Source of the DNA: Gymnopus androsaceus JB14
Taxonomy: Eukaryota; Basidiomycota; Agaricomycetes; Agaricales; Omphalotaceae
Direction: 5' to 3'
NCBI GenBank assembly: GCA_009733575.1
Contig: ML769782.1
Span: 6,110 to 56,125, forward strand
DNA: 50,016 nt
Part shown: positions 31,380 through 41,181 of the stretch, in pieces
Layout of the letters: each line of letters opens with the position of its first letter
How positions within the stretch are numbered: the stretch's first letter is position 1
Notes under the pieces: generated by a model
Database searches by the model: none
What the model was told of the DNA's origin: nothing
What the model saw: the letters and a program-made list of their open reading frames with translations, nothing else
Position numbers and translations under genes: made by a program

Positions 31380-31471
31380 TTGTACAAACTAGCGTCGACC
31401 GGAGAGACGACCAATCAAACGACCAATCGGCTGCCGAGGTCCGTAAAAAGCGCCCTCCAAAAAAAAAAAAA
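31380..31471 (+). mobile_element. 5'-truncated LINE 3' end (related to the full-length element)
   Basis: Read on the plus strand, this begins TTGTACAAACTAGCG and ends GCGCCCTCC followed by thirteen A residues (31459-31471). The 3' end of the full-length LINE, read on the minus strand, contains the same TTGTACAAACTAGCG, then GACGACC, ATCGGC and GCGCCCCTCC before its poly(A), in the same order. The fragment shares those blocks but differs between them, so it derives from a related subfamily, is in the opposite orientation and lost everything upstream, as usual for aborted target-primed reverse transcription. The left boundary is uncertain and may be 50 bases further left. Confidence 0.75.
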
Positions 31472-31626
31472 GTACATAGAGAGATATTTGCGAATCAGCT
31501 AACACTGGCAGGGATGTAAAAAACGAGGCGGGGTTTTACCCTGCGTTTCTGACAGGAAGAATGAGCTAAGAGTGATCCCATATAATGCTGTCCACTTTGC
31601 TCAACGAAGAAAATGAGCGCCACGTG

Positions 31627-31643
31627 AAAACGTCTCGGTCTTT
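31627..31643. repeat. Left target-site duplication of the LINE
   Basis: AAAACGTCTCGGTCTTT, repeated exactly at 39914-39930. The last three T bases merge with the element's poly(T), so the duplication is 14-17 bp. Confidence 0.9.
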
Positions 31644-31881
31644 TTTTTTTTTTTTTTTTTTTTTTTTTGGAGGGGCGCTGTAATGGGAACCAGGCGCCGA
31701 TAGGTCGTCACTCTGGCCCCCGCGCTAGTTTGTACAAGGTACAGTGTCCTTGTGCTGGTTAGTTAAAGCATAAGTCGCATAGTGTCATAGTCATATAGTC
31801 ATATTCATCCCAGAACTCCCCGAGGGAATGCCTTTACGCACTGAGTGTGGGACTCAGTAGAGGGGGCATCGCACTACAACT
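31641..31881 (-). other. LINE 3' UTR and poly(A)
   Basis: 241 bases after the ORF2 stop. It contains the conserved 3' tail blocks TTGTACAAACTAGCG and GCGCCCCTCC immediately before 28 A residues. These are likely the signal recognised by the element's reverse transcriptase, because the truncated relative at 31380-31471 keeps the same blocks. Confidence 0.75.
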
Positions 31882-34800
31882 TCATCCAACTCCACTTACC
31901 TCTTCCCTGCTTTGCCCCCTACTAATACCCACTAAAACCCCGGATTTGGTGGTCCAATCTTCTGGTAATGTGCCCTCGTCCTTGAGGGTTCCCTTCCATG
32001 TCTGCATTACTAGCTTCTTGGATAGGGCCTTTTTTCCATACCGGCCATCTGTCATCTGGCAGTCTATCTCCAGGCGCTCATTCATCATTCTGATCCACCG
32101 GTTTTCCACTTCCATTTCACTGAAGGGCGCATGTTCATTTGCGATTACCCGCTCACATCTCATTGTCCATATAAGGTATGCAGACTCGACAATTAATATC
32201 TTCCAGAGTCGGCTTTCGCCTACTAACACCCTTTCTGTTCCGGGGGCTGTTATTCTAGCCAAACTACTACCCAGGATGTCTCCTAGGGCAAGGTACGCCC
32301 ATGGTATAGTACTCTTTTTCATTTCCCAGAGTGAGCCCGCCAGCTTCCATATCGTGGCTTGGCCTGGGGACTCGCATTCTGTTAGAATGTGCCGGAAATC
32401 ATCAATTTTTCCGCAAAGAGGGCATATTGCTCGCTCTTTTAGTTCGGGTTTCATGCTATCCCTTAGCCAGTGCGTTCCTGTCCAATACGCATCGTGGGTT
32501 ATCATCCACAAGAAGTCCCGGACTTTGCGTTCGAAATCTTTGGTTCTGATTGCCTTCCAGAATGCCTCGTAAGTTGGACTATAGCCAAACTTGTCTTCTA
32601 CACATTCTTTGACCCTTTCCAGGTTACGTTCTGTTCTTATTCGTTTGTTTCCATCTTTTTTTGCTTGCTGTGCTTTAATCATTTTATATGCTAGAGATTG
32701 TGTCATGACGCTGAGTTTTGCACCTGTAACCCGGAGCGTAGGTGGTTGTGAGATATTTATATAGCTTGCACCCGTTTTGGAGATTGCTGCTTTAGCTAGC
32801 GCCTCTGGGTGTGTTTTTTCATTTCTCTTCAGTTCTTTAATCAATGTTGGTGTTATTCGCATCCGGAGGCTCGTTAATAGGCTTTTGAGTATGATTCCTG
32901 TTGGTTTCCCCAAAAAATCCTCATCCTCAAGTTTGGATGGTGATTCTATGAATGATCGGATGAACTTTGAGCTTGTTTTCAAGTGAATGCTTAGTTTTGG
33001 GTCTATAGTATCAGCAGCCAATTTGACCGCCACCGCTTCCCCTGCTTTTTTTGATTGGTTCACAAACAGTGGAAGTTTTGCAGATCTGTTCAGTTGGTTT
33101 GCTTCCTGGAAAAACAAGCCAGCTCCTGCACGTGCATCTGACTCGCCTTCTCTTATGCAGGATGCCGCTGTTGCAACTTGTACTTGTGCCATTTGCTCTT
33201 CCACTGGCTTCAAGTTTGGTAAGTCATTAGTTATTGCTACTTCACTGTCCGTGAAAATGCGGAATATTTCCGCTAATGTTCCACCAGTGGTGACCCGGTT
33301 GTCAAACTGGCTCCGTTCCTCAGTATTTCCCATATCGGGTTCCTCCTGATAGTCTTCCGGTAGCTCAGACCTTGGGTCCCATTTAGGTGGGAGCGTATCA
33401 AGGAGTTTTTTTGCTTGTCGGGCACATCCATGGGGATGTTCGCACTCATGGGCATCTCGGATCTGACTGCAATTTGTGCATAGACAGTCTGAGTTGGGTT
33501 CGTGGTCATTGCTCTGGCATAGTTTTGACAGCTCAAGTGTTTCGCCTACAGTTTGAATTTTGTGTTTAGTCCTTAGACAGACACTTGCCGATGTTTGGTT
33601 CATTGATCGGATTGCTACACTGGCTTCCTTATGGTACCATATTGGCATTGCACAGGTAATTTGCCTAGAGAATGCTATGCCCTCTATTCTGACACCATAT
33701 TTTCTAGCAGTGTCAACGAGCATTTTTAGTTCTGGTACCTGATTTTTGCTGTTTGTGTACGTCTGCCAGGATTGCAGAAATATATTCCGCCTTATACTTA
33801 GGTCTACTTTCCTTTCCGATTTTGGCACTTTGAGTGCAAAGAGGACATCGTCAATAGATGCCCACGTTGGCCTGTCCTTTCCAAACGCCAGGTATGCCTT
33901 CAGCCACATTACTTTGATTGCCTCATTCCGTGCTTTAATATCAAGTACTTTCCTGCCACCAGTTTTTATAGGCCCGCACACTACCTTTTGGTTGACGGGG
34001 TTGTACCCTTTCTCTTTCCATAGGAATGTATTTATGCGTTTTGTAAGTCGTTTTTCGATAGTTTCGGGCATTCCTTGGACCACCGTCAGATACTGTGTCA
34101 TCCCGCCAACGACCATTTGGACAATGTGGCGTCTACCTTCCATTGTGGGACCACTTTTGGCCCATCGTGCAAGGTTTGTATCAATCTTTTCTAGGACCGG
34201 TGTCCATACTTGTTCAGAACTAATTTTGTTCCCGAACCATGCTCCTAGGATTCTTACTGCTTCACCCTCTTTTGCAATATGCAGATTTGCCGGTAATGGC
34301 ACTTGATTTGGAGATGTCTTCCGTGAGGTTATCACTTCTTTGCAGTAATCCTCTGTCCCTATCGGAATAATGTTTGTCTTCATTAGGTTAAATTTTGCTC
34401 CCGAGGCCAGACACCATTTTTCTAGTATTCCTTGTAAGTCGTCAAAGCAGTCGGTTGCTTTAAGGAAGGCAGATGTATCATCAGCGAATAGGTTCGCTAT
34501 TAAGCGTTCCGTTTCACCTGGTATCTTGTAGCCTTCTAGATTTGATGCTCGGATCATTGTTGCTAGTGGTTCAATTGCAAGGTCAAAGACCAGACATGAG
34601 AGTGGGTCCCCTTGTCGGACTCCTCTCGTAACTGTGTACATTGGGCTTTTGAAGCCATTGATTATTACGGTCGTCTTTGCTGGTCCATAGAGCATTTTTA
34701 GTGTGTTTATAAAGTATTCTGGCACTTCAATTTTCTCTAGCACTTTCCAGAGATAGTCGTGTCGGATTTTGTCATATGCTTTTTCTTGGTCGAGTGATAT

Positions 34801-37452
34801 GATGAGTCCATTTTCTTCTGTTACTTCTGCGTAGCTTATTATCATTTTGATTAGCTGCGTCTGGTCTGTGATTTTCCTCCCGGGTACAAATCCTGCTTGA
34901 TTTGGGTGCAGCAGATCTGGTGCCGCTTTTGCTAGCTTTATTGCAAGTGCTTTTGTGAAGATCTTATAGTCGGTATTCAATAGGGTGATTGGTCTATAGT
35001 TTGCAATTTCGCTCTTTTCACCTTTTTTATACAGCGGACACATCCATCCGTCAGAGAAGCCAATGTCCTCATCGATTCCATTTGCACTTATATCATTGAA
35101 AACTTCTGTCATTAATTCAATGATGTCGAAGCTCTCTCTTTCTGCTTTCTGGTCCATTTCACATTGTTGGTGGATTGACTTCCAGACTTCATAGATGACA
35201 CCATCTAGGCCCGGTGCAGTATGGTTTTTACTTTTTCTTAGGGCTTCCCGCACATTTTCCTTTGTCAGCCGTGCAGCCAGGCTCTCTCGATGTTCCAACG
35301 TGGTTCTTGCACTCATTGAGGTTAATACCTCTTGTGTCACTGCAGCCCGTTCTTCTTCCTTTTCTGGATCAATGTCTTTCATCTGGAGGCGGTCATGGTA
35401 ATCCCCTCCGATGAGCGCCATTTCCGGGGAATCCTTCTCATATGCATCCCCTTGCAGAACTCCATGCTCATCCTCCACCATGTCGGGCTTTTTAAGTGCG
35501 TAGATTAGATCCCGTGGTTTCTTTTCTTTATTTGCCTGGGACCAGGATCGGCTTGGTGTTTCTCCCTCCAGCCTAAACTTAATCTTACGGTCTTTTTGCA
35601 TTCGACAGCAGCGTGCCTGCTCCAGCTGAGAGATCCGTTTCTTAATTTCTGGGGTTCGGTGTACTTTCTCCTCATCCGTTAGAAGGGGGTCGTTTAGTAT
35701 GGAGTCAAGTTCCAGATGTGCTTCGTTGATTTTCCGAACCAGACCAGGCACTATTTCTCTGGCCCGATCTCTTGCTTTTTGTATGATTTTTTGTTTATAA
35801 GTATTCCATATCTGTTGTGGGTTCTTTCCAGGTGAACGTTCCATGTTCAGTTCCTCTAGTTCTTTCTTTGCTATTATTCCTTGCTCACGTGCATGATCCA
35901 GGAAGCCTCTGTCTTTTACAACGTACTCGGGGATCCTCCATCTGCCTTTAGCTGTAAACGGTGCATTTTCGCTTGTGATTTGGACTGATATCAGGTCGTG
36001 ATCTGCGTTTGGTACTCCCGAGGTGCGTATATTCCATTCTCTCGCTGTTTCAAGTATTCCGTCAGTTACGTAGATGCGATCTATTCTGGACTGTGATCCA
36101 GTTGCATCCTGTAAGAATGTAAAGCCTTTTTTATCTGGGAATGTTGTGCGCCATCCATCTTTGAGTTGGAGGTACATTTTTAGATCATCGAGTGCATCAA
36201 CTGCTTCCTCGGGATCGTCGTGGGCAGGTAGCCTATCTACTGCCCCTGATTCAACCATGTTGAAGTCTCCCATTAGGACATTTGGTCTCGGCGCATGGGG
36301 CTTACTTTCCAGCCAATGTTGGATATCCCTCCATAACTGTGCATTTGCTGATCCATCATTTCCGGACACATTTGGTGCATATACGGCTAGTATGTTTATT
36401 TTATCACCTTTATGCATGACTAACTGTACCATGAGGGCCCTCCCCTGTACAATTTCGAAGGTTTTCACCCCTTCTAGTGCAACAAGTTGTTTGTTTACCA
36501 CTACTGCGACACCCCCTCTGCCAGTTGGGTTTGTGGGGTCTGAGGAGCCAAACACTTTCATAACCCTCTCATAATGTTTGTTTATTTCTTCTATCCTTTC
36601 TGGGTTGAGATGAGTTTCTTCTAGAATTAGTATTCCTATTCTTTTGTCTCGGAGCATTGCTAAGATGTATTTCCACTTGTTATCTCTATGGAATAGACTG
36701 GGATTTCCGAAACCTCTCATATTTAGTGCAGCAACATTTATATGTGCTTTCATTTTAGCATTCCGTCTTTCGAGGAATCGTCTTTGACACCGATATGGTG
36801 TAACGTGGATGTTATTCCTCATAGTTTGTTGACTTACGGGCCTATGGCCTCCATGCGCATCATTTCTGTCAGCGTCGTTGTTGTTTGGATTTGGTTCGTG
36901 CATCCTTGGCAGGTGATTGGGACTATTCCATTCTCGATGCTGTTCAGGCCTCGCAGGCGCTTCATTTTGTGGTTGACTTGGGCTCGGTGGGAACCACAGG
37001 GGCGTGTATTCACGTTGGTCACCGTTTTCTGTATCACCCGGATCTGGGCTCGGGGGGAACCAGAGTGGTGTGAGCTCACGCTCATCACTCTCTCTGTGTC
37101 CATCTGGTTGGCTTTGGTTCCCGTCGGGAATTATGTGCTGATTCAAAGCACTCCCTCCACTATTTGGAGGGTTGTGATTCACATTTGAGATCACTAGCCG
37201 GTTTAGGGCTTGACTCAGCTGCAGTACAGCTGTTGTTCCGACACCAGTCGTGGAACGAGTCGCACTATGCGACTCAGCACCTCCATCGGTGCCCCCTGAT
37301 CTGCGCCATGCATTCAGAGTAGCTTGGGTTTGAGCCGTATCCTCATCCCGACGGTACCCATCATTGACTCCTGTATTGGAGGCAACAAAAACAGGGTCTC
37401 CGGATCCCGAAGTCCCTGCCAGACGGTTAGTACCAAGATTGAGAGATGACAT
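31882..37452 (-). CDS. LINE ORF2: endonuclease / reverse transcriptase
   Basis: 1856 residues, uninterrupted. Residues 1-235 form a low-complexity N-terminal extension with a duplicated TPLWFPPSP motif (about 128-136 and 150-158). An AP-endonuclease domain spans about 237-470, with ALNMRGFG, EETHL, VYAPNV, MGDFNMV, SRIDRIYVTD and NADHDLISV, so its catalytic Asn, Glu, Asp and His are present. The reverse transcriptase spans roughly 780-1060, with NYRPITLLN, QAGFVPGRKITDQ, LDQEKAYDKI, RGVRQGDPLS and the catalytic FADD (near 987). A C-terminal CPLCGKIDDFRHILTEC (C-x2-C-x7-H-x4-C, near 1675) is typical of LINE ORF2. Role: nick the target DNA and copy the element RNA in the nucleus. All key residues are intact. 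Confidence 0.95.
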   Translation of the reverse strand: MSSLNLGTNRLAGTSGSGDPVFVASNTGVNDGYRRDEDTAQTQATLNAWRRSGGTDGGAESHSATRSTTGVGTTAVLQLSQALNRLVISNVNHNPPNSGGSALNQHIIPDGNQSQPDGHRESDERELTPLWFPPSPDPGDTENGDQREYTPLWFPPSPSQPQNEAPARPEQHREWNSPNHLPRMHEPNPNNNDADRNDAHGGHRPVSQQTMRNNIHVTPYRCQRRFLERRNAKMKAHINVAALNMRGFGNPSLFHRDNKWKYILAMLRDKRIGILILEETHLNPERIEEINKHYERVMKVFGSSDPTNPTGRGGVAVVVNKQLVALEGVKTFEIVQGRALMVQLVMHKGDKINILAVYAPNVSGNDGSANAQLWRDIQHWLESKPHAPRPNVLMGDFNMVESGAVDRLPAHDDPEEAVDALDDLKMYLQLKDGWRTTFPDKKGFTFLQDATGSQSRIDRIYVTDGILETAREWNIRTSGVPNADHDLISVQITSENAPFTAKGRWRIPEYVVKDRGFLDHAREQGIIAKKELEELNMERSPGKNPQQIWNTYKQKIIQKARDRAREIVPGLVRKINEAHLELDSILNDPLLTDEEKVHRTPEIKKRISQLEQARCCRMQKDRKIKFRLEGETPSRSWSQANKEKKPRDLIYALKKPDMVEDEHGVLQGDAYEKDSPEMALIGGDYHDRLQMKDIDPEKEEERAAVTQEVLTSMSARTTLEHRESLAARLTKENVREALRKSKNHTAPGLDGVIYEVWKSIHQQCEMDQKAERESFDIIELMTEVFNDISANGIDEDIGFSDGWMCPLYKKGEKSEIANYRPITLLNTDYKIFTKALAIKLAKAAPDLLHPNQAGFVPGRKITDQTQLIKMIISYAEVTEENGLIISLDQEKAYDKIRHDYLWKVLEKIEVPEYFINTLKMLYGPAKTTVIINGFKSPMYTVTRGVRQGDPLSCLVFDLAIEPLATMIRASNLEGYKIPGETERLIANLFADDTSAFLKATDCFDDLQGILEKWCLASGAKFNLMKTNIIPIGTEDYCKEVITSRKTSPNQVPLPANLHIAKEGEAVRILGAWFGNKISSEQVWTPVLEKIDTNLARWAKSGPTMEGRRHIVQMVVGGMTQYLTVVQGMPETIEKRLTKRINTFLWKEKGYNPVNQKVVCGPIKTGGRKVLDIKARNEAIKVMWLKAYLAFGKDRPTWASIDDVLFALKVPKSERKVDLSIRRNIFLQSWQTYTNSKNQVPELKMLVDTARKYGVRIEGIAFSRQITCAMPIWYHKEASVAIRSMNQTSASVCLRTKHKIQTVGETLELSKLCQSNDHEPNSDCLCTNCSQIRDAHECEHPHGCARQAKKLLDTLPPKWDPRSELPEDYQEEPDMGNTEERSQFDNRVTTGGTLAEIFRIFTDSEVAITNDLPNLKPVEEQMAQVQVATAASCIREGESDARAGAGLFFQEANQLNRSAKLPLFVNQSKKAGEAVAVKLAADTIDPKLSIHLKTSSKFIRSFIESPSKLEDEDFLGKPTGIILKSLLTSLRMRITPTLIKELKRNEKTHPEALAKAAISKTGASYINISQPPTLRVTGAKLSVMTQSLAYKMIKAQQAKKDGNKRIRTERNLERVKECVEDKFGYSPTYEAFWKAIRTKDFERKVRDFLWMITHDAYWTGTHWLRDSMKPELKERAICPLCGKIDDFRHILTECESPGQATIWKLAGSLWEMKKSTIPWAYLALGDILGSSLARITAPGTERVLVGESRLWKILIVESAYLIWTMRCERVIANEHAPFSEMEVENRWIRMMNERLEIDCQMTDGRYGKKALSKKLVMQTWKGTLKDEGTLPEDWTTKSGVLVGISRGQSREEVSGVG

Positions 37453-37846
37453 ACCATTGACGGCTAATACTACGGGTTAGAAGGATGTTTCTACCAACCG
37501 CTTCGCCACGGACAGTTGGTTCCACACCCAGCTGGGGATTCCACCATTGTGGGCTAGCATGCCCCCGGAGACACTTACTAACGACACAAGGGGAGACCAG
37601 GACTGCTGGCAGATGGTCCCCGGGCTAAACAGCCCCCACCACTGTTATGTAGGCATCCGGAAATGCCTACATTTTACCTACCTCACGTCCTGTCCTACAA
37701 ATTAGTCAGTATATTAAGCAAGGGAGGTTTGCGTATTCCCGTGGAGTACGACTTCTTCCAAATGTCGGGTTTGGGTTTGTGTTCAAGCCATGCTTCAGGT
37801 CGCTCAGGGTTTGTTGAGAGAAGGGTTCATATTATCACATACGTAT
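37453..37846 (-). other. LINE inter-ORF region
   Basis: 394 bases between the ORF1 stop and ORF2 ATG without a long frame. ORF2 is therefore probably translated by re-initiation, internal entry or from another start, not by simple frameshifting from ORF1. Confidence 0.6.
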
Positions 37847-39394
37847 TTAGCATTTGAAACAAAAGTATGATGCGGAGACGTAGCAGTATACAGACACGAC
37901 CATCAGCCCTTCTTGTCCTGCTTCAGACTCTCCTTGTACGCCGTAACGAATGTCTTTGACACTCTCCGTCGCATCCGGCCCTTGCCAATCCTTGCTCGCG
38001 GTGAATGGACACGCAAACCGATTGTGGTTTTTCGCTTTACATAGCGAGCACATCATCGACGTGCCTTGTACTGCAAACATTCCATGAGCGTATTGCTGGT
38101 TTCGGATGTAGGCGCGGATTCCATTCTCTTGGTCCTCACGGACCAAGAGATTTTCGTCCATCGAAATCGGCGCGGCATAAAGTACCCATCTGTACTGTGA
38201 CATCCTTCCTTCTGTGTACTCGTAATCCTGGCGTTGAAGGTCGAACGTGTCCAGGAACATGAGTACTTTGTCGTCGAGCCCACCCGCAGCAGAGGACATG
38301 GCTCGAACCATGCTTCGGAAGGTCCTATCATCGAAGAGTTTGGATTTAATGGCATACAGGATTGTAGCTCGAGCTTGGTTATCATACTTCTTGACCATGG
38401 TCCAGAATTGGCCCACTGTCCAGTTACGGGTACTACCCGAGGACGGAACTGGGACAACGTGGCAGGTGATGATTTTGGATTTCGAGAACGTCTGCTGCCT
38501 AACCAGGCGTTCGCGTAGCATCTCCTCCGAGACTTCGAGGAATGCTGCAAAGGGTGGAGAGAAGTGGTCTCGGTGGGCCGGCTTTGGGGTATGAGAGGTA
38601 TCCGAGGTTCCACGCCCACCTCGACCACGCACTCTCCCGCGGCGTCCGCGTCCGCGGTTGGGGTTGGAGGTTTGAGGCTTGGCAGAGCGGAGGACCAGCA
38701 TCTCCTCGCAGCCCGTGGCTTCCGCGAGGGACGATGCAAAGAGGTCAACGACCTCTGGAACCTGCGTAAACAAGTGGTGACCTCCTAGGGCGGGAACAAC
38801 CGCCAGCCAGTTGTTTGGGTTGTTCCTGACCGACTCAGCTACGTGGTCGTCCTGGCCCTCGAGGAGGAAGGAGAGGTCAAGGACCACACGAGGGAACTGT
38901 CCAGAGTTCTTCACGAAGTGCTTCTCGAGGTTGTTGTAGAACATTACCTCCCCTGGGTCCTGGAAACTGACTGCATCGCAGTTGGCCAGGTGCGGATTCT
39001 CAGCTCGACGGGCTGGTACGGTTCTAGCCATCTCCTCTACCAGCGATGGGGCTCGCACAGTCGGTAGTGGTGGAGGGGTGCCAGGAGGCGGGTACGGCTC
39101 CTGTTGTTGACCTGCGGTGATCATGAACTGATCTTCGTCAATGTTTGGGTTGGATGGGGGAAAGGGAAAGTGGACAGCAGACTGCTGTCGCGTTTCTGAT
39201 TCTCTGTCGCTTTCGCTGTCGACAAGGTTGCCTTTGTACCTAGCACCAGGTGTGGGAGATTGGCTGTTCTCTCGAGCTGGGGTTTTTCGGTTTGTGGGAG
39301 AGGACTTTTTTGGAGTTTTGTGGGCAGACTGGCTCCGATTAGTTTTGGACTTTTTGAGCGCGTCGTCTGTTTGCTCTGAGGGCTCGGAGGTCAT
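37847..39394 (-). CDS. LINE ORF1: gag-like RNA-binding protein
   Basis: 515 residues from the ATG at 39394. The N-terminus is Ser/Thr/Lys/Gln-rich (KKSKTNRSQSAHKTPKKSSP). A central RGG-type stretch (NRGRGRRGRVRGRGGRG) should bind RNA. A single zinc knuckle lies near the C-terminus (C449-x2-C-x4-H-x4-C462, CSLCKAKNHNRFAC). The last 15 residues are hydrophobic and Cys/Tyr-rich (VVSVYCYVSASYFCF), an odd tail for such a protein. Role by analogy: packages element RNA into ribonucleoprotein particles. The frame is intact. Confidence 0.88.
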   Translation of the reverse strand: MTSEPSEQTDDALKKSKTNRSQSAHKTPKKSSPTNRKTPARENSQSPTPGARYKGNLVDSESDRESETRQQSAVHFPFPPSNPNIDEDQFMITAGQQQEPYPPPGTPPPLPTVRAPSLVEEMARTVPARRAENPHLANCDAVSFQDPGEVMFYNNLEKHFVKNSGQFPRVVLDLSFLLEGQDDHVAESVRNNPNNWLAVVPALGGHHLFTQVPEVVDLFASSLAEATGCEEMLVLRSAKPQTSNPNRGRGRRGRVRGRGGRGTSDTSHTPKPAHRDHFSPPFAAFLEVSEEMLRERLVRQQTFSKSKIITCHVVPVPSSGSTRNWTVGQFWTMVKKYDNQARATILYAIKSKLFDDRTFRSMVRAMSSAAGGLDDKVLMFLDTFDLQRQDYEYTEGRMSQYRWVLYAAPISMDENLLVREDQENGIRAYIRNQQYAHGMFAVQGTSMMCSLCKAKNHNRFACPFTASKDWQGPDATESVKDIRYGVQGESEAGQEGLMVVSVYCYVSASYFCFKC

Positions 39395-39913
39395 CCTTCG
39401 CTATGGTCAGTCTCTGTTTTTTCGGGTAAGAGTCTGCCACGTACCAAGGTGGCCAACCGCTAGTTTCATCTGAGTTTTACCGGTGATTCCTATCATGGCT
39501 GGCAGGATCTTGCGTTTGCCACCCGGTTACCTGGGGTTGGAGCGTGACGTGGCATTATTCTGAGAAGCCTGAGCTCGCTGAGGTCGGGCTCCTCAATGGT
39601 CGGGTGTTCAGAGCACTGTATTCAGAGGGATATTCCACTCTGGGTTGACGTGACGGTGGTCTTGACACAAGCGGTGAGCGTGCCGAGCGTAGTTTCTATT
39701 CTATGCCGTGTTACGTACATGTGTACAAGTACCTCTCATAGTGGGTACTGGCCGCTTTGGGGCTCTTCCTCGGTTTAAGAGGGTCCTGCTTGCTATTGCT
39801 TCAGCAGGGAGAGCTCGCCATGAAACTCTCCGTCGACGCCATGCGACGGGGGGGATACGCCGTTTTAGAGCGCCCTCGTTGATGGTGGAAGTACCGGATC
39901 AAGAGGCCCCCCA
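39395..39913 (-). promoter_or_regulatory. LINE 5' UTR, presumed internal promoter
   Basis: 519 bases from the 5' end of the element (starting TTGGGGGGCCTC on the minus strand) to the ORF1 ATG. LINEs must carry their promoter inside the transcribed 5' UTR. I see no specific promoter motif, so the assignment follows from position only. Confidence 0.55.
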
Positions 39914-39930
39914 AAAACGTCTCGGTCTTT
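39914..39930. repeat. Right target-site duplication of the LINE
   Basis: An exact repeat of the 17-base AAAACGTCTCGGTCTTT found at 31627-31643. Confidence 0.9.
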
Positions 39931-41181
39931 GTTTCTTCTTCGGACTTCCCCCTCTAAACTTAGCACTCTCCCCGCGCCCACATCCTCCTTGGGTGCATCA
40001 TTTGATACATTACCCAACTTAACTTGGTTTCAAGTTTGTGGAAAAAATCCGATACAGAGGAGTCGACAAATGAGGCGGACGGTGTTCTCTTGCATCCAGA
40101 AAATCGTTTCAATATAAAAACAATATCAAGTAGCACCCACCATTAATTTCGGCGTATCCTCAAATTTATGGCTTCCCGGTCTGTCTTGGAGGCGGCTGAT
40201 TACCACGGCTAATGCATGGTTCAAGACGTTGAACGAATTATCTGGCAGTTGTGAAGTGGCAGTGCATCTGCTTAGATATCTTGCCAAGTATCTTGCCAGC
40301 TTCGAAATTTCTTCCGCCTCATTTTTTATGGGACCTCTAGCCTGGTTGGCGTATTGACAAATAATTGAAGCTGAGAGCTCTGTTCTCCCTAGGTATTCTT
40401 CATCGCTTGCATTGAAAAAACCAAGCAACAGGCCTCGGTACCGGTGACAATCATGTGGTTCTTCTGATGACCTGGAACAGCGCTCGGAAACCCGTCGATG
40501 GAGAACATGCCTTTAATTTCGGCTTGCAACTTTCCTCGAAGATTTGCTTTTGACTGAAATGTTGATTTCAGTTTCTTCAAGTATTTGACCGCTTGACAAT
40601 GTCCGTTTTTGCGATTGTGCCTTGTTGAAAGTTTGCGTCGTTGCTGAAGTTCCTCAATCGAGTTCTCAAGCTCGGATTATACAATTATTAATGGAATCGG
40701 CGAAGAACATAGCGGGCATACTATTATAACTCCTACAGCCATGGATGCACAGACCTTACACGGACCAAACTTATTGAAAACATGAGGATGAGAACACTAA
40801 ATTCCTCCTATGCCTACAGATTCGCCTCACTACCGACTCGAGATGGTCGATTCTAGCGCCAGGCAGTAGCTGGCGCTGTCTGAGCCCAAAAGCGGCTTTC
40901 GCGGACTCGGACTTATCTCCGACTTCAACATTCGAATCCTATTCAATCTCGGTTTGATACCATCTCCGTCAAATTCATTGCATTAAAATCCTTTCCGCGA
41001 ACCTCCTGCCTGTGATTGAGAGCATGTAGCGTTCTTTCAACTATTCTGTTAGAAATTTTATGCAGGGTAAAAAGGAAGATCGTCTAGCCCCCACTGGCCT
41101 GGCATACTTAAACGCCCATCAATCTCTTCTACCTACCCCCACTGCACCACCACTCAAGCTCTCGCATCTTCGCATAAAACA
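39931..41181. other. Intergenic, right of the LINE, with one weak minus-strand ORF
   Basis: No recognised gene. A minus-strand frame at 40126-40428 (100 codons) contains helical, charged sequence (NEAEEISKLARYLARYLSRC), and another at 40389-40580 (KANLRGKLQAEIKGMFSIDG) reads as if it belonged to the same former protein in a different frame. They may be a decayed gene. About 41100-41181 is the pyrimidine-rich leader of the hydrolase gene. Confidence 0.3.

Larger units (their letters stand above)
31641..39913 (-). mobile_element. Full-length non-LTR retrotransposon (LINE)
   Basis: An 8.3-kb element read on the minus strand. It comprises a 5' leader (39395-39913), ORF1 (39394-37847), a 394-nt inter-ORF gap, ORF2 (37452-31882), and a 3' UTR ending in a 28-nt poly(A), seen as T28 at 31641-31668. 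It is bracketed by the direct repeat AAAACGTCTCGGTCTTT. The ORF1 with zinc knuckle plus ORF2 with apurinic endonuclease, reverse transcriptase and C-terminal CCHC motif is the layout of Tad1/L1-type LINEs of fungi. I did not find an RNase H domain. Both ORFs are uninterrupted, the duplication is exact and the tail is long, which points to a recent insertion and possible competence. Confidence 0.93.

Noticed and set aside
31380..31741. 15-bp inverted repeat TTGTACAAACTAGCG / CGCTAGTTTGTACAA, as if terminal inverted repeats of a DNA transposon
   Set aside because: Each copy precedes a poly(A) in its own orientation and one is inside the LINE 3' UTR, so they are two LINE 3' ends facing each other.
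31847..37188. Several plus-strand open frames of 60-240 codons inside the LINE
   Set aside because: They are antisense shadows of the intact ORF2 on the minus strand.
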